In this document: positions 1-7,692 of the stretch, piece by piece | How positions within the stretch are numbered: position 1 is the stretch's first letter | How the letters are laid out: each line of letters opens with the position of its first letter | NCBI GenBank assembly: GCA_028280505.1 | Contig: JANQLO010000070.1 | Span: 1-47,899, forward strand | Reading direction: 5' to 3' | Length of the DNA stretch: 47,899 bases | DNA from: Chromatiales bacterium | Lineage (GTDB): Bacteria > Pseudomonadota > Gammaproteobacteria > Chromatiales > Chromatiaceae | Translations under genes and position numbers: made by a program | The notes under the pieces: model-generated | Database searches by the model: none | The model's input: the letters and a program-made list of their open reading frames with translations, nothing else | Told to the model about the DNA's origin: nothing

Positions 1-1274
1 TAGTCGTTGCGATAGCGCTCGAGGTGTTTGTGGGCATTCTCGATCATCACGATGGCCGCATCGACCATGGCGCCGATGGCGATTGCGATGCCGCCGAGCG
101 ACATGATGTTGGCGTTAATGCCCTGCTGTTGCATCACGATGAACGACGCCAGGATACCCAGCGGCAGGGTCACGATGGCGACGAAAGCGGAGCGCAGGTG
201 GAACAGGAACACCAGGCAGACCAACGCGACGACGATGAACTCCTCGATCAGCTTGTCGCGTAGATTGTCCACCGCCCTTTGGATCAGGGCCGAGCGGTCA
301 TAGGTCTCGACGATTTCGACACCGGGCGGCAGGCCTTGGCGCAACTGGTCGAGTTTCTCTTTTACCCGGGCGATGGTCTCCATGGCGTTTTCGCCATAAC
401 GCATCACCACGATGCCACCGGTGACTTCGCCCTCGCCGTCCAGATCGGCGATGACACGCCGCATCTCCGGGCCGATCTGGATGCGCGCAATGTCGCGCAA
501 CAACACAGGCGTACCCGTGTCGTTGACCATGATGGGAATGTGCTCGAGATCTTCGATGCCCCGCAGATAGCCGCGTGTGCGCACCATGTACTCGGCCTCG
601 GCCAGTTCGAGCACCGAGCCGCCGACCTCGCGGTTGGCCGCACGGATCGCGGCCGAGACCTTGGCCAAGGGGATACTGAAGGCACGCAATTTTTCGGGAT
701 CGACGACCACCTGGTATTGGCGCACCATCCCGCCGACGGTCGCGACTTCGGCGACCCCCGGAACGGTCTGGAGTTCGTACTTCAGGAACCAGTCCTGCAG
801 GCTGCGCAATTCGGCCAGGTCGTGCTGGCCGGTGCGGTCGATCAGTGCATAGTTGTACACCCAACCGACTCCGGTCGCGTCCGGGCCGAGCCTGGGCTGC
901 ACCCCTTCGGGCAGATCGGATGCCGCCTGGTTGAGGTATTCGAGCACCCGGGCGCGTGCCCAGTACAGATCGGTGCCGTCCTCGAAGATCACGTAGACGA
1001 AGGAATCGCCGAAGAAGGAATAACCTCGTACGACCTGCGCGCCGGGTACCGACAACATGGTCGTGGTAATCGGGTAGGTCACCTGTTCCTCGACTACCCG
1101 CGGTGATTGACCGGGAAAGCCGGTCTTGATGATCACTTGTACGTCAGACAGATCGGGAATGGCATCCAGCGGGGTCTTGTGCAGCGAGACCCAGCCCCAA
1201 CCGGTGATCACGATCGAGGCAAGCAGCACCAGAAAGCGGTTGTGCACCGACCAGGCAATCAGGTTCTTCAACAT
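1..1274 (-). CDS. cusA: CusA-like heavy-metal efflux RND pump (3' end cut by window edge)
   Basis: Inner-membrane proton-driven pump of the HME-RND family, which exports Cu(I)/Ag(I) through a CusCBA-type tripartite complex. The first 424 codons are present and the rest lies beyond the left edge. The N-terminus [16 protein letters not shown] opens the first membrane helix, a periplasmic porter domain follows, and the frame runs into the TM4 motif [17 protein letters not shown]. Counted from the chosen ATG, the acidic residues of this motif fall at D405 and E412, and D405 is the position of the proton-relay aspartate in E. coli CusA. The ATG lies 10 nt after the cusB-like stop, so the two are co-transcribed. 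The methionine relay that would prove Cu/Ag specificity lies outside the window, so a CzcA-like role is not fully excluded, although the CusB partner and the metallochaperone favour copper or silver. Confidence 0.9.
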   Translation of the reverse strand, partial: MLKNLIAWSVHNRFLVLLASIVITGWGWVSLHKTPLDAIPDLSDVQVIIKTGFPGQSPRVVEEQVTYPITTTMLSVPGAQVVRGYSFFGDSFVYVIFEDGTDLYWARARVLEYLNQAASDLPEGVQPRLGPDATGVGWVYNYALIDRTGQHDLAELRSLQDWFLKYELQTVPGVAEVATVGGMVRQYQVVVDPEKLRAFSIPLAKVSAAIRAANREVGGSVLELAEAEYMVRTRGYLRGIEDLEHIPIMVNDTGTPVLLRDIARIQIGPEMRRVIADLDGEGEVTGGIVVMRYGENAMETIARVKEKLDQLRQGLPPGVEIVETYDRSALIQRAVDNLRDKLIEEFIVVALVCLVFLFHLRSAFVAIVTLPLGILASFIVMQQQGINANIMSLGGIAIAIGAMVDAAIVMIENAHKHLERYRND

Positions 1275-1284
1275 GGCGCGTCCC

Positions 1285-2547
1285 TCAGTTCCGGGATTCT
1301 TCGGCCGGGGCCGATTCGTCCATGCGCAGGAAGCTGGCCTGCAGACTGGATTCGGAATCGATCAGGAACTGACCGGAAACCACCACTTCGTCACCGGCCT
1401 TGAGCCCGCTGAGGATCTCGACCATGCCGTTGCTGCGCATGCCGGTCACCACATCGACCGGCTGGAAGCGTCCCTCGCCAAGCGCGACGACCACGCTGCT
1501 GCGTCGGCCGGTTTCGATCACCGCGGCGTTCGGTATCGCCAAAACCTCGCGCTTCGGCCCGCCGTAGATCACCACGTCGGAGAACATGTTGGCCTTGAGC
1601 AGGCCGTCCGGATTGTCGAACGCCAGGCGTATCTGCAAGGTGCGCGAGCGTTGGTCGAGCTCGGGATAGATGTATTCCACCGCGCCCTCCCAGACGCGGC
1701 CGGGGTAGGCCGGTACCCTGATCTCGGCGGACAGGCCCTTGGCCAGCCAGTCGATCTGATGCTCGTAGACGTCCACCAGCACCCAGATCCGCGACAGGTC
1801 GGCAATGGTCACGATCTCCATGTTTGGGGTGATATACATGCCCTCGCGCGCGCCCAGCATGGTCACCACGCCGCCCGAATTGGCGACCACCGGTACGGTG
1901 TTCTGCGATTCGCCGCGCTTCTGAATGGCGTTGATCGTTCCCTCGGTCACGCCGAGTAGACGCAGGCGATTGCGCGCCTTCTCGACCTTGGCCTTGCCGC
2001 CGGGTTGGCCCAGTGCGATCAGAAAGTCAACCTGGGCGGATAGGATTTCGGGCGAGTACAGTCGGCCGATCACCTGGCCTTTCTGCACCGGATCGCCCTC
2101 GGCGCGCAGTTTGAGCTGTTCCATCCAGCCCTCTGCACGCGAGTGCACATGGGCCGTCCGGGTCTCGTCGTACTCGATACGACCGACCGTTTCGATGTAT
2201 TTCCACAAGGTTTGTTGGCCGGCGGTAACGGTGCGCACGCCCATGCTGTTGATCACGGCATTGCTGATCTCGACCGTCGGTCGTTTGCCTGCCTCGGCGT
2301 TGATCATCTTGGCCACCAGGTCCATGCCGCAGATGGGGCAGGTACCGGGCTCGTCGCGCACGATCTGCGGATGCATGGGGCAGACGTATTTTGGGTCGAG
2401 GTGTTTTACCGCGTGTTCCAGCGCACTGTCGTCGGCGGCTTCGGCCAGCGACTCGCTGGGTTTCGGTTCGGTTTCGGCACAACCGCCGATCAGCACGGCT
2501 AGTACCAAGCCGGCGATGCTTGAATAACTGAGTTTGTAAGTGTTCAC
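1285..2547 (-). CDS. cusB: CusB-like periplasmic adaptor (membrane fusion) lipoprotein
   Basis: Periplasmic adaptor joining the CusA-like pump to an outer-membrane channel. I chose the GTG at 2547 because it gives a clean lipoprotein signal ([10 protein letters not shown] then a hydrophobic run ending in the lipobox LIGGC). The frame is open 20 codons further upstream but adds no sensible signal. After a short acidic linker comes a heavy-metal-binding domain with YVCPMHP, CPIC and GMDL. The barrel-sandwich/lipoyl, alpha-hairpin and beta-barrel regions of the family follow. Length is 420 aa, normal for CusB/CzcB. It is followed after 10 nt by cusA. No CusC or CusF gene is seen in the window; they may lie beyond the left edge. 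The metal-binding N-domain suggests that it receives metal directly, which is inference. Confidence 0.88.
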   Translation of the reverse strand: MNTYKLSYSSIAGLVLAVLIGGCAETEPKPSESLAEAADDSALEHAVKHLDPKYVCPMHPQIVRDEPGTCPICGMDLVAKMINAEAGKRPTVEISNAVINSMGVRTVTAGQQTLWKYIETVGRIEYDETRTAHVHSRAEGWMEQLKLRAEGDPVQKGQVIGRLYSPEILSAQVDFLIALGQPGGKAKVEKARNRLRLLGVTEGTINAIQKRGESQNTVPVVANSGGVVTMLGAREGMYITPNMEIVTIADLSRIWVLVDVYEHQIDWLAKGLSAEIRVPAYPGRVWEGAVEYIYPELDQRSRTLQIRLAFDNPDGLLKANMFSDVVIYGGPKREVLAIPNAAVIETGRRSSVVVALGEGRFQPVDVVTGMRSNGMVEILSGLKAGDEVVVSGQFLIDSESSLQASFLRMDESAPAEESRN

Positions 2548-2678
2548 TTCTACAGCCCATATTCTGATTGCGAGGGGAATGGCAAACGCCGGCAAGGGTT
2601 CGATCACGCGCGACTGGACACCAAAGGCGCTGGGCGGCCTCCGGTGATTTTGCGTGCGATCAATGCGGACCGGCGAGA

Positions 2679-3077
2679 TCAGATGCCGGTTATCGGCGGG
2701 CGGTAAAAGGGGTCGTCGGGGGAGTCGGGGAGAGGATCGTCGGCGATTGTCGCTATGGCCTTTCCGTCACCGAGGGTGAGTGGTGAAGCAAAGGCCAACT
2801 CGGGCAACCCGGCCGGTGCGGTGAAGCCGCAGCAATGGCACTGCGAGGCCGGCGCCTCGCCGCAGCAGTGCGGGCAGCCGTTTTCGATTTCCGGTGCGGG
2901 AGTCTGAACCAGATCGCCCGGTGTACCGTGGCATGGCATCATCGGCGCCGCGCCGATATCGTCAGTGTGCACGAGCTGCGGTAATGCATGTGTCAGCAAG
3001 GGCAAAAGCACGAGCAGCAGCGCCAGCGCAAGGCGCAGGCCCGGACGACGGCTACGGTGAAATCTCCCCAGTGTCAT
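2679..3077 (-). CDS. Small Cys/His-rich secreted protein, CopL-like
   Basis: 132-aa protein starting at the ATG that gives MTLGRFHRSRRPG followed by a hydrophobic signal segment. The mature part has clustered cysteines and histidines (MPCHGT, CPHCCG, CHCCG) and ends FYRPPITGI. This arrangement resembles the short CopL/DUF2946-type proteins found beside copper-resistance genes, but I cannot confirm the family from sequence alone. It lies 31 nt downstream of the HMA chaperone and 131 nt upstream of the CusB-like gene, all on the same strand, so it probably belongs to the metal operon. The likely role is periplasmic copper binding or sensing (inference). The frame is open for 25 codons upstream of the chosen start, but that extension overlaps the HMA gene and looks spurious. 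Confidence 0.62.
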   Translation of the reverse strand: MTLGRFHRSRRPGLRLALALLLVLLPLLTHALPQLVHTDDIGAAPMMPCHGTPGDLVQTPAPEIENGCPHCCGEAPASQCHCCGFTAPAGLPELAFASPLTLGDGKAIATIADDPLPDSPDDPFYRPPITGI

Positions 3078-3108
3078 GCGGTTCCGATGTTTACTCCAGT
3101 TCGAAAGC

Positions 3109-3402
3109 TCAGTTTTTACCCGAGGTGGCGTTGTCGATGCGACCGATGGCACAGCTGACGAACGATTTCGCCTTGGCGGCGGCGGCTTTCATACCCTCGA
3201 CCGAGCCGGTCTCGGGATAGCCCATCTTGGCCAGTGCCGTGATCGCCTGCTCGCGCAGATCCGGATTACCGTCGATCTCGACCTGACCCTGTTCGATATC
3301 GACCGTCACGCTGTCGGCCAGTTCCTGATCGACCAGCTTGGTGCGAATACTGTTCGCACAACCGCCGCATTTGATGTTTTCGACCGCAATGGTGTAGCTC
3401 AT
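3109..3402 (-). CDS. HMA-domain metallochaperone (CopZ-like)
   Basis: 97-aa cytoplasmic protein of the heavy-metal-associated fold. The start ATG gives MSYTIAVENIKCGGCANSIR; the CxxC pair (KCGGC) sits in the usual first loop. A beta-alpha-beta pattern follows (VTVDIEQGQVEIDG, then LREQAITALAKMGYPE). The C-terminal tail of about 30 residues, containing a single further Cys (SFVSCAIG), is longer than in CopZ or Atx1, which are about 70 aa. The frame is open upstream into the MerR gene, but this ATG 10 nt after the regulator's stop is the natural start. It probably passes Cu(I) to the regulator or to the efflux system. Confidence 0.85.
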   Translation of the reverse strand: MSYTIAVENIKCGGCANSIRTKLVDQELADSVTVDIEQGQVEIDGNPDLREQAITALAKMGYPETGSVEGMKAAAAKAKSFVSCAIGRIDNATSGKN

Positions 3403-3412
3403 GTCGGGTCTC

Positions 3413-3838
3413 CTAAGGCGTCTTTGCAATGTTGTCCATACGGGCGATGATCGGACAGCCGGATTCGCTGTGGCGACAGGCATCGACCAACTCGTGCAGT
3501 TCGTCGCGCAGCTGAGTCAGGGTTTCGATCCGCTGCTCGATTTGTGCCAGCTTGACCTCGGTCAGCGCGCGGACGTCTGCCCGCACGTCGACGTCTTGAT
3601 CGCGTAGCGCCAATAGTTGTCCGATTTCATCAAGGCTGAAGTCCATCGCCTGGGCTCGTTTGACGAAACCCAGGCGGGCGATATCCGCGTTGCCATACCG
3701 ACGTTGGCCGCCCGGGTTACGGGCGATGCGCGACAGCAGGCCGATGCGCTCGTAGTAACGCAGCGTATCGGCGCTGAGCCCGGTGCGTTCGCTGGCCTCG
3801 CGGATGGTCATTCCGGGGGCATGTTCATCCAAATTCAT
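3413..3838 (-). CDS. MerR-family metal-responsive regulator (CueR/CadR-like)
   Basis: 141-aa regulator with the N-terminal winged helix MTIREASERTGLSADTLRYY, a long dimerisation helix, and a C-terminal metal loop CRHSESGCPII resembling the Cx7C loop of CueR but one residue shorter. It is the first gene of its own metal operon (HMA, CopL-like, cusB, cusA follow) and should activate it from the 19-bp-spacer promoter immediately upstream. Two starts are possible. The ATG at 3838 adds MNLDEHAPG, while the ATG at 3811 gives the canonical MerR start. The position equivalent to CueR Ser77 or MerR/CadR Cys appears to be Arg in VRADVR, so metal choice between Cu(I) and divalent ions cannot be predicted from it. 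Confidence 0.88.
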   Translation of the reverse strand: MNLDEHAPGMTIREASERTGLSADTLRYYERIGLLSRIARNPGGQRRYGNADIARLGFVKRAQAMDFSLDEIGQLLALRDQDVDVRADVRALTEVKLAQIEQRIETLTQLRDELHELVDACRHSESGCPIIARMDNIAKTP

Positions 3839-3844
3839 GGTGCA

Positions 3845-3875
3845 ACCTTAATATCTGGAGTTAGCTCCAAGTCAA
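3845..3875 (-). promoter_or_regulatory. MerR-type promoter and operator with 19-bp spacer
   Basis: Read on the minus strand: -35 TTGACT (3875-3870), a 19-bp spacer, and -10 TAAGGT (3850-3845). The spacer carries the dyad TGGAG...CTCCA. The over-long spacer plus a central dyad is the hallmark of MerR-family activated promoters. The expected start of transcription, 6-8 nt past the -10, falls at about 3838, which is the first base of the upstream ATG of the regulator. Confidence 0.85.
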
Positions 3876-3898
3876 GGAAAACTTCGTTGGCAAAGGGA

Positions 3899-3959
3899 TT
3901 GACTTTACCAACCGGTCAACTATAAACAGCGGTACCGGGAATAAACTGACCGGTCAACT
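3899..3959 (+). promoter_or_regulatory. Probable promoter with two ACCGGTCAACT operators
   Basis: The element ACCGGTCAACT occurs twice, at 3911-3921 and 3949-3959, 38 bp apart. The second copy is the centre of a perfect palindrome TGACCGGTCA (3947-3956). A TTGACT hexamer (3899-3904) and TATAAA (3921-3926) could be -35 and -10 with a 16-bp spacer, placing one operator inside the promoter and one just downstream. This is the layout of a TetR-type repressor site in front of an oxidoreductase operon. No TetR gene is in the window. Confidence 0.6.
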
Positions 3960-4001
3960 TGACAATATCGCGTGACTTTTATTCAGTCGAGGAAATGTCC
4001 A

Positions 4002-4553
4002 ATGCAATCTACGAAAGCCTTACTCGATCCGATCCCACCCGTCGGCGACGAAGAACGGGTATCAAAAGTGTTTCAGATGGCCGAGGAGATGATCGGTTGG
4101 GTGCCTGCCGGTATACGGCTTTACGGTATCAGCCCCCCTTTGCTCGAAAGCTTTGCGGCCAATGTCGGCTATTTCAGAAGCGGCACGGCATTGTCGTCGC
4201 GACTGACCACCATGATTCGCTACCTGGTGTCGGAAAGGGCCCGATGCCAGTTTTGCATCGATCTCAATGAGAGCTTCCTGGTGGGGATGGGGGTGGAGCT
4301 CGACGCCGTGCGGGCGGCGCGTGAGGATATCGACAATGCCCCGGTCGACGAGCGCGAGAAGCCTTTGCTGAGGCTCGCATTGCACGCGGTCACCGAACCT
4401 GATGCCGATGCTGCGGCACTGGTCGGCGCCGCGCGTGCCGAGGGCTGGGGTGACCGGGAAATTTTCGATGCAGTATCACAGGCCGCGTCCAATCGTGCCT
4501 TCAATTTGGTGCTCAAGACCTTTAACGTTGAGCACGAGGATGCCTTTGTCTGA
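4002..4553 (+). CDS. Carboxymuconolactone decarboxylase family (AhpD-like) protein
   Basis: 183-aa cytoplasmic all-alpha protein of the CMD/AhpD superfamily. The start ATG is preceded by GAGGAA. The core RYLVSERARCQFCIDLNESF carries the CxxC pair of peroxidase-like members, with a His missing from the usual CxxC-xxx-H pattern (an Asn is present in that stretch). Helices of the family follow, with a long insertion rich in Asp and Ala around residues 110-140. It sits 24 nt upstream of a nitroreductase and behind a duplicated operator, so the pair likely forms an operon responding to electrophiles or peroxides (inference). The substrate is unknown. It should not be read as the true carboxymuconolactone decarboxylase. 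Confidence 0.8.
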   Translation: MQSTKALLDPIPPVGDEERVSKVFQMAEEMIGWVPAGIRLYGISPPLLESFAANVGYFRSGTALSSRLTTMIRYLVSERARCQFCIDLNESFLVGMGVELDAVRAAREDIDNAPVDEREKPLLRLALHAVTEPDADAAALVGAARAEGWGDREIFDAVSQAASNRAFNLVLKTFNVEHEDAFV

Positions 4554-4577
4554 CAACACCAACGGGAAACCAGCACC

Positions 4578-5189
4578 ATGAAAGTCTCCGAAGCGGTTCG
4601 GAAGCGCCGTGCCGTGAAGTGGTTTGATCCGCAACATCAGATGCCGGAATCGATATTCAATGCGTTGATGAAAGCTGCGTTGCTGTCGCCGACGGCGTTC
4701 AACATCCAGAACTGGCGGTTCGTGCGCGTTACCGATCCCGCTCAGCGTAGACGCATCCGGGCCGTTGCCTGGGATCAGGCTCAGGTCGAAGACGCCTCGG
4801 AATTGTTGGTGTTGTGCTTCGACGTCAAGGCCTGGCAGAAAGAGCCCGGGCGCTATTGGCGTTTAGCGCCACAGGAGGTCCGGGATTTCCTGGTGCCGGC
4901 GATCGGCCAGTACTATGACGGCAAGCCGCAGGTGCAGCGTGACGAGGGCATGCGTTCCTGCGGCTTGGTCGGTCAGACCCTGATGCTGATGGCGCAGGAA
5001 CTGGGTTACGACAGCTGTCCGATGGACGGTTTCGATTTCGCCGCGGTCGGCGAGATCATCGGGTTGCCGCAGGATCACGACATTGCCTTCATGGTGGCGA
5101 TCGGCAAGGGCATTAAAGATGTTTGGCCGAGGCCCGGCCAACTGACGCTCGACGAGGTCATGGTTGAAAATCGTTTCGATGTGGGTTGA
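4578..5189 (+). CDS. Nitroreductase family FMN oxidoreductase
   Basis: 203-aa member of the nitroreductase superfamily, which reduces quinones, nitro compounds or enones with NAD(P)H and bound FMN. The N-terminal FMN motif KRRAVKWFDP corresponds to the RRSVRxF element of the family, and SPTAFNIQNWRFVRV corresponds to the SPSSxNxQPWxF phosphate/FMN loop. The C-terminal half has DSCPMDGFDF and GLPQDHDIAFMVAIGKG, the usual second FMN-binding region. It has a normal length for NfnB-like proteins. It is the second gene after the AhpD-like protein, 24 nt downstream and behind the same operator region. Confidence 0.88.
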   Translation: MKVSEAVRKRRAVKWFDPQHQMPESIFNALMKAALLSPTAFNIQNWRFVRVTDPAQRRRIRAVAWDQAQVEDASELLVLCFDVKAWQKEPGRYWRLAPQEVRDFLVPAIGQYYDGKPQVQRDEGMRSCGLVGQTLMLMAQELGYDSCPMDGFDFAAVGEIIGLPQDHDIAFMVAIGKGIKDVWPRPGQLTLDEVMVENRFDVG

Positions 5190-5192
5190 GCG

Positions 5193-5210
5193 TCGCTGCA
5201 TCCGCAGCGA
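5193..5210. terminator. Hairpin between convergent genes
   Basis: Perfect 7-bp stem TCGCTGC/GCAGCGA with a 4-nt loop, 4 nt past the nitroreductase stop and 23 nt before the gpsA stop on the other strand. There is no strong T tract on either side, so termination activity is only likely from position. Confidence 0.4.
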
Positions 5211-5232
5211 AGGCATTTAAACCGTTATCGAC

Positions 5233-6234
5233 TCATTCGGATTTGGCTTCGCGGTCGAGCAGATTGCGCACTGCCTGCGCCGGTGCGAGATTTTGGTAAA
5301 GCACGCGATAGGTTTGCTCGGTGATCGGCATCTCGACCCCGAGAGATTTTGCTTTGGCGCGGATTTCGCGTGCGCTGGCGACACCTTCGACCTCCTGGCC
5401 GATTTCTTTGCGTGCCCGGTCGAGATCCTTGCCGGCGGCCAATGCCAGCCCCATGCGACGATTGCGCGACTGGTCGTCCGTACAAGTCAGCGCGAGATCC
5501 CCCAGGCCTGCGAGACCGACGAAGGTTTCGGCCTTGCCGCCTATCGCCATGCCGAACAAGGTTATCTCGCGCAGGCCGCGGGTGATCAGGGCAGCGCGTG
5601 CGTTGGCGCCGAAGCCCAGGCCATCGGAGATACCGGCCGCGATCGCCATGACGTTCTTGGTTGCCCCACCGACCTGTACACCGATCAGATCGTCACTGGT
5701 GTAGGCGCGAAAATTGTCGCCGTGCAGATAGCCGGCGACGGTCGTTGCGTAGCTTGGTTGATTGGATGCGACCGTGATTGCGGTCGGCAGACCGCGCGCG
5801 ACCTCGCTGGCGAAGGTCGGTCCCGAAATCACCGCCATGTCCGCAGCCGGCAGGTAGCGTGCCGCGATCGTACTGAGTAACTCGTTGCTGGCGGGGTCGA
5901 AGCCCTTGGTCGCCCAGCTCAAGGCGTGCAATCCGGGACGGAAGCCGGCAATCTCGCGGCAAACTTCGGCAAAGGCATGACTGGGGACAACCATGAGTAC
6001 TTCATCGGCCTTGTCGATGGCAGTGCCCAAGTCGCTGCTCGGCGTGAGATTCGACGGTAGCGGCACGCCCGGTAGGAATTGGCGATTCTCACCGTCCTGT
6101 AATAGGGCGTTGACCTCGGTGGGGTCATGGCCCCAAAGGGTAACGCCATTGCCATTACGGGCGAGCTGGATTGCCAGTGCCGTGCCCCAGGAACCGGCAC
6201 CCAACACCGCGATATGGGATCGCGTATTGCTCAA
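5233..6234 (-). CDS. gpsA: NAD(P)-dependent glycerol-3-phosphate dehydrogenase
   Basis: Reduces dihydroxyacetone phosphate to sn-glycerol-3-phosphate for phospholipid synthesis in the cytoplasm. The Rossmann motif IAVLGAGSWGTALAIQLARN lies at the N-terminus. The catalytic Lys region GGATKNVMAIAAGISDGLG and the substrate loop NARAALITRGLREI are present, and the C-terminal domain ends as in GpsA. I chose the TTG at 6234 (333 aa, usual family length) because it lies just 1 nt after the secB stop, which suggests translational coupling. An in-frame ATG at 6297 would add 21 residues inside secB. The order yibN-secB-gpsA matches the enterobacterial yibN-grxC-secB-gpsA block. Confidence 0.93.
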   Translation of the reverse strand: MSNTRSHIAVLGAGSWGTALAIQLARNGNGVTLWGHDPTEVNALLQDGENRQFLPGVPLPSNLTPSSDLGTAIDKADEVLMVVPSHAFAEVCREIAGFRPGLHALSWATKGFDPASNELLSTIAARYLPAADMAVISGPTFASEVARGLPTAITVASNQPSYATTVAGYLHGDNFRAYTSDDLIGVQVGGATKNVMAIAAGISDGLGFGANARAALITRGLREITLFGMAIGGKAETFVGLAGLGDLALTCTDDQSRNRRMGLALAAGKDLDRARKEIGQEVEGVASAREIRAKAKSLGVEMPITEQTYRVLYQNLAPAQAVRNLLDREAKSE

Positions 6235-6235
6235 C

Positions 6236-6706
6236 TCAGTGGGCTTTTTCCGTTCCTTCGGCCACTTTGCCGGCTTTCGCCTGGCGTTGCTGGGCATAAA
6301 TGGCTTCGAAGTTCACCGGTTGTAACAGGAACTGCGGGAAGCTGCCGCGGGTGACCAGGTCGGATACGGTTTCGCGTGCGTAGGGGAAAAGCACATTTGG
6401 TGCCGCGATGCCGAACAACGCGTCCTTTTCTTCGTCGCTGAAACCTTGGACCATAAATAGGCCGCCCTGCTGCACCTCAACCAGAAAGACCGTGTTGTCG
6501 TTGTGTTTGGCTTCGACATTGACGCGTAGCACCACTTCGACATTGCCATTGCCAAGGTCTTTCACCTCGTGGCCGAGACCGACGTTGATCTCCGGAGACC
6601 AGTTCTCCTGGAAAATCGTGGGTGAATTGGGGGATTCGAACGAGATGTCCTTGGTATAGATGCGTTGCACCAGAAACTGGCGCTGCGCCGCTTGTTGTTC
6701 AGTCAC
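6236..6706 (-). CDS. secB: Protein-export chaperone SecB
   Basis: Cytoplasmic tetrameric chaperone that keeps precursor proteins unfolded and hands them to SecA. The 156-aa sequence has the family core: FLVQRIYTKDISFESPNSP at the N-terminus, then NVEAKHNDNTVFLVEVQQ, and LFPYARETVSDLVTRGSFP near the C-terminus, followed by a polar tail. The start ATG is 22 nt downstream of the rhodanese gene's stop and its stop lies 1 nt from the gpsA start, so the three genes form one unit. Confidence 0.96.
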   Translation of the reverse strand: MTEQQAAQRQFLVQRIYTKDISFESPNSPTIFQENWSPEINVGLGHEVKDLGNGNVEVVLRVNVEAKHNDNTVFLVEVQQGGLFMVQGFSDEEKDALFGIAAPNVLFPYARETVSDLVTRGSFPQFLLQPVNFEAIYAQQRQAKAGKVAEGTEKAH

Positions 6707-6728
6707 GGTCGGTCTCCTGCTGGCCGAT

Positions 6729-7157
6729 TCATTTACGTTTGCGTTTCACCGGAAGATTGGCGCTTTCCCAGGCCATCATTCCACCGCGTAGGTTCTTTAC
6801 GTTCTCGAAGCCGTTTTTGCGTAGCATGTTGCAGGCTGAGCCGGAACGTGAACCGGAGCGACAGACCGCAACGATCGGTTTGTCCCGATGTTTTTCCAGT
6901 TGTTTGAGGCTGTTGCCGAAACCGTTCAGCGGGATGTTGATCGCATTGACGATATGCCCTTCTTTGAATTCGGCCATCGACCGCACGTCGACCACTACGG
7001 CATCGTCATGATTGATCAGGCTGGTCGCGGCCATGGGGTCGACCGAGTTCTTGCCCCCTGGGTTGGCGACCAGATTCCAAATCAATGCTGACAGAACGAC
7101 GAGAAATGCCGACACCAGCAAGGTGTGATTACCGGCAAATTCCAGAATTTGTTCCAT
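6729..7157 (-). CDS. yibN: Membrane-anchored single-domain rhodanese (YibN-like)
   Basis: 142-aa sulfurtransferase-fold protein with one N-terminal membrane helix (LLVSAFLVVLSALIWNLV) and a single rhodanese domain facing the cytoplasm. The active-site loop is VCRSGSRSG with the catalytic Cys at about residue 98. DVRSMAEFKEGHI and LRGGMMAWE are the other conserved rhodanese motifs. It heads the yibN-secB-gpsA run. In enterobacteria grxC sits between yibN and secB, but here it is absent. The physiological substrate of YibN proteins is not firmly known. Confidence 0.88.
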   Translation of the reverse strand: MEQILEFAGNHTLLVSAFLVVLSALIWNLVANPGGKNSVDPMAATSLINHDDAVVVDVRSMAEFKEGHIVNAINIPLNGFGNSLKQLEKHRDKPIVAVCRSGSRSGSACNMLRKNGFENVKNLRGGMMAWESANLPVKRKRK

Positions 7158-7203
7158 GAACCCTCGCCACCTTCGTGACAGATTATGGTTACTGCAAACG
7201 ACG

Positions 7204-7232
7204 AAACGGGAGGCCGCCGGGCCTGCCCGTTT
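7204..7232 (-). terminator. Probable terminator hairpin downstream of the ArsR gene
   Basis: Interrupted inverted repeat: AAACGGG (7204-7210) pairs with CCCGTTT (7226-7232) and GGCC (7212-7215) with GGCC (7220-7223), with small bulges. On the minus strand the stem ends in a TTT run. A second, shorter hairpin GCCCGC/GCGGGC (7251-7256 and 7264-7269) lies just after the ArsR stop. Confidence 0.45.
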
Positions 7233-7277
7233 GTCACTGTTTTGTCTTGTGCCCGCATTGCAAGCGGGCTGACCGGC

Positions 7278-7634
7278 TTAGTGCTCGTGTGTGCAGAACA
7301 CTTCGCGCATCATACAGATCAGCCGTAGCGTGCGATTGTCGCTCACCCGGTAAAATACCCGGTTGGCGTCTTTGCGGGACGTGAGGATACCCTTATCCCG
7401 CAAGATCGCAAGATGTTGCGAGATATTGCTCTGTGAGGTGCCCACCTGATCGACGATATCCTGCACGCTGACTTCCTCGTCACCCAGGGTGCACAGGATT
7501 TTAAGTCGCAGCGGGTGGGACATCGCCTTGAGAGAGCGTGAGGCGCGATCGATATCCTCGTCGCCTTCGAGCAGAGACAGCTCGTTATCGAATTCTTCTT
7601 GCATAGATACAACCGACTTCTCGGGGAGATTCAC
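7278..7634 (-). CDS. ArsR/SmtB-family winged-helix repressor
   Basis: 118-aa regulator starting at GTG with a strong AAGGAGG site 7 nt upstream. An acidic N-terminal arm of about 30 residues is followed by the ArsR fold: LKAMSHPLRLKILCTLG, the recognition helix TSQSNISQHLAILRDKG, and the wing RKDANRVFYRVSD. Cysteines occur in ILCTLG, LICMMREVFC and the final CTHEH. No ELCVCDL metal site is present. A redox, sulfide or metal sensor using the paired cysteines is possible (BigR/SqrR-like), but that is inference. It is transcribed divergently from gpmI, and inverted repeats upstream of its own start suggest autoregulation. Confidence 0.85.
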   Translation of the reverse strand: MNLPEKSVVSMQEEFDNELSLLEGDEDIDRASRSLKAMSHPLRLKILCTLGDEEVSVQDIVDQVGTSQSNISQHLAILRDKGILTSRKDANRVFYRVSDNRTLRLICMMREVFCTHEH

Positions 7635-7656
7635 TCTTATTCCTCCTTCGATGGGC

Positions 7657-7692
7657 TATTAATTAGCCTCTAATCTAATAATAGTCCTCTAT
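7657..7692 (-). promoter_or_regulatory. Cluster of AT-rich inverted repeats, likely ArsR operator
   Basis: Directly upstream of the ArsR start codon lie ATTAG-CCT-CTAAT (7662-7674), CTA-ATAA-TAG (7675-7684) and ATAG-TCCT-CTAT (7681-7692). The stretch is far more AT-rich than its surroundings. Position and symmetry fit an autoregulatory operator of an ArsR-family repressor. Confidence 0.6.

Noticed and set aside
4002-4553. True 4-carboxymuconolactone decarboxylase
   Set aside because: The CxxC pair and neighbouring nitroreductase point to the AhpD-like branch. No protocatechuate-pathway genes are nearby.
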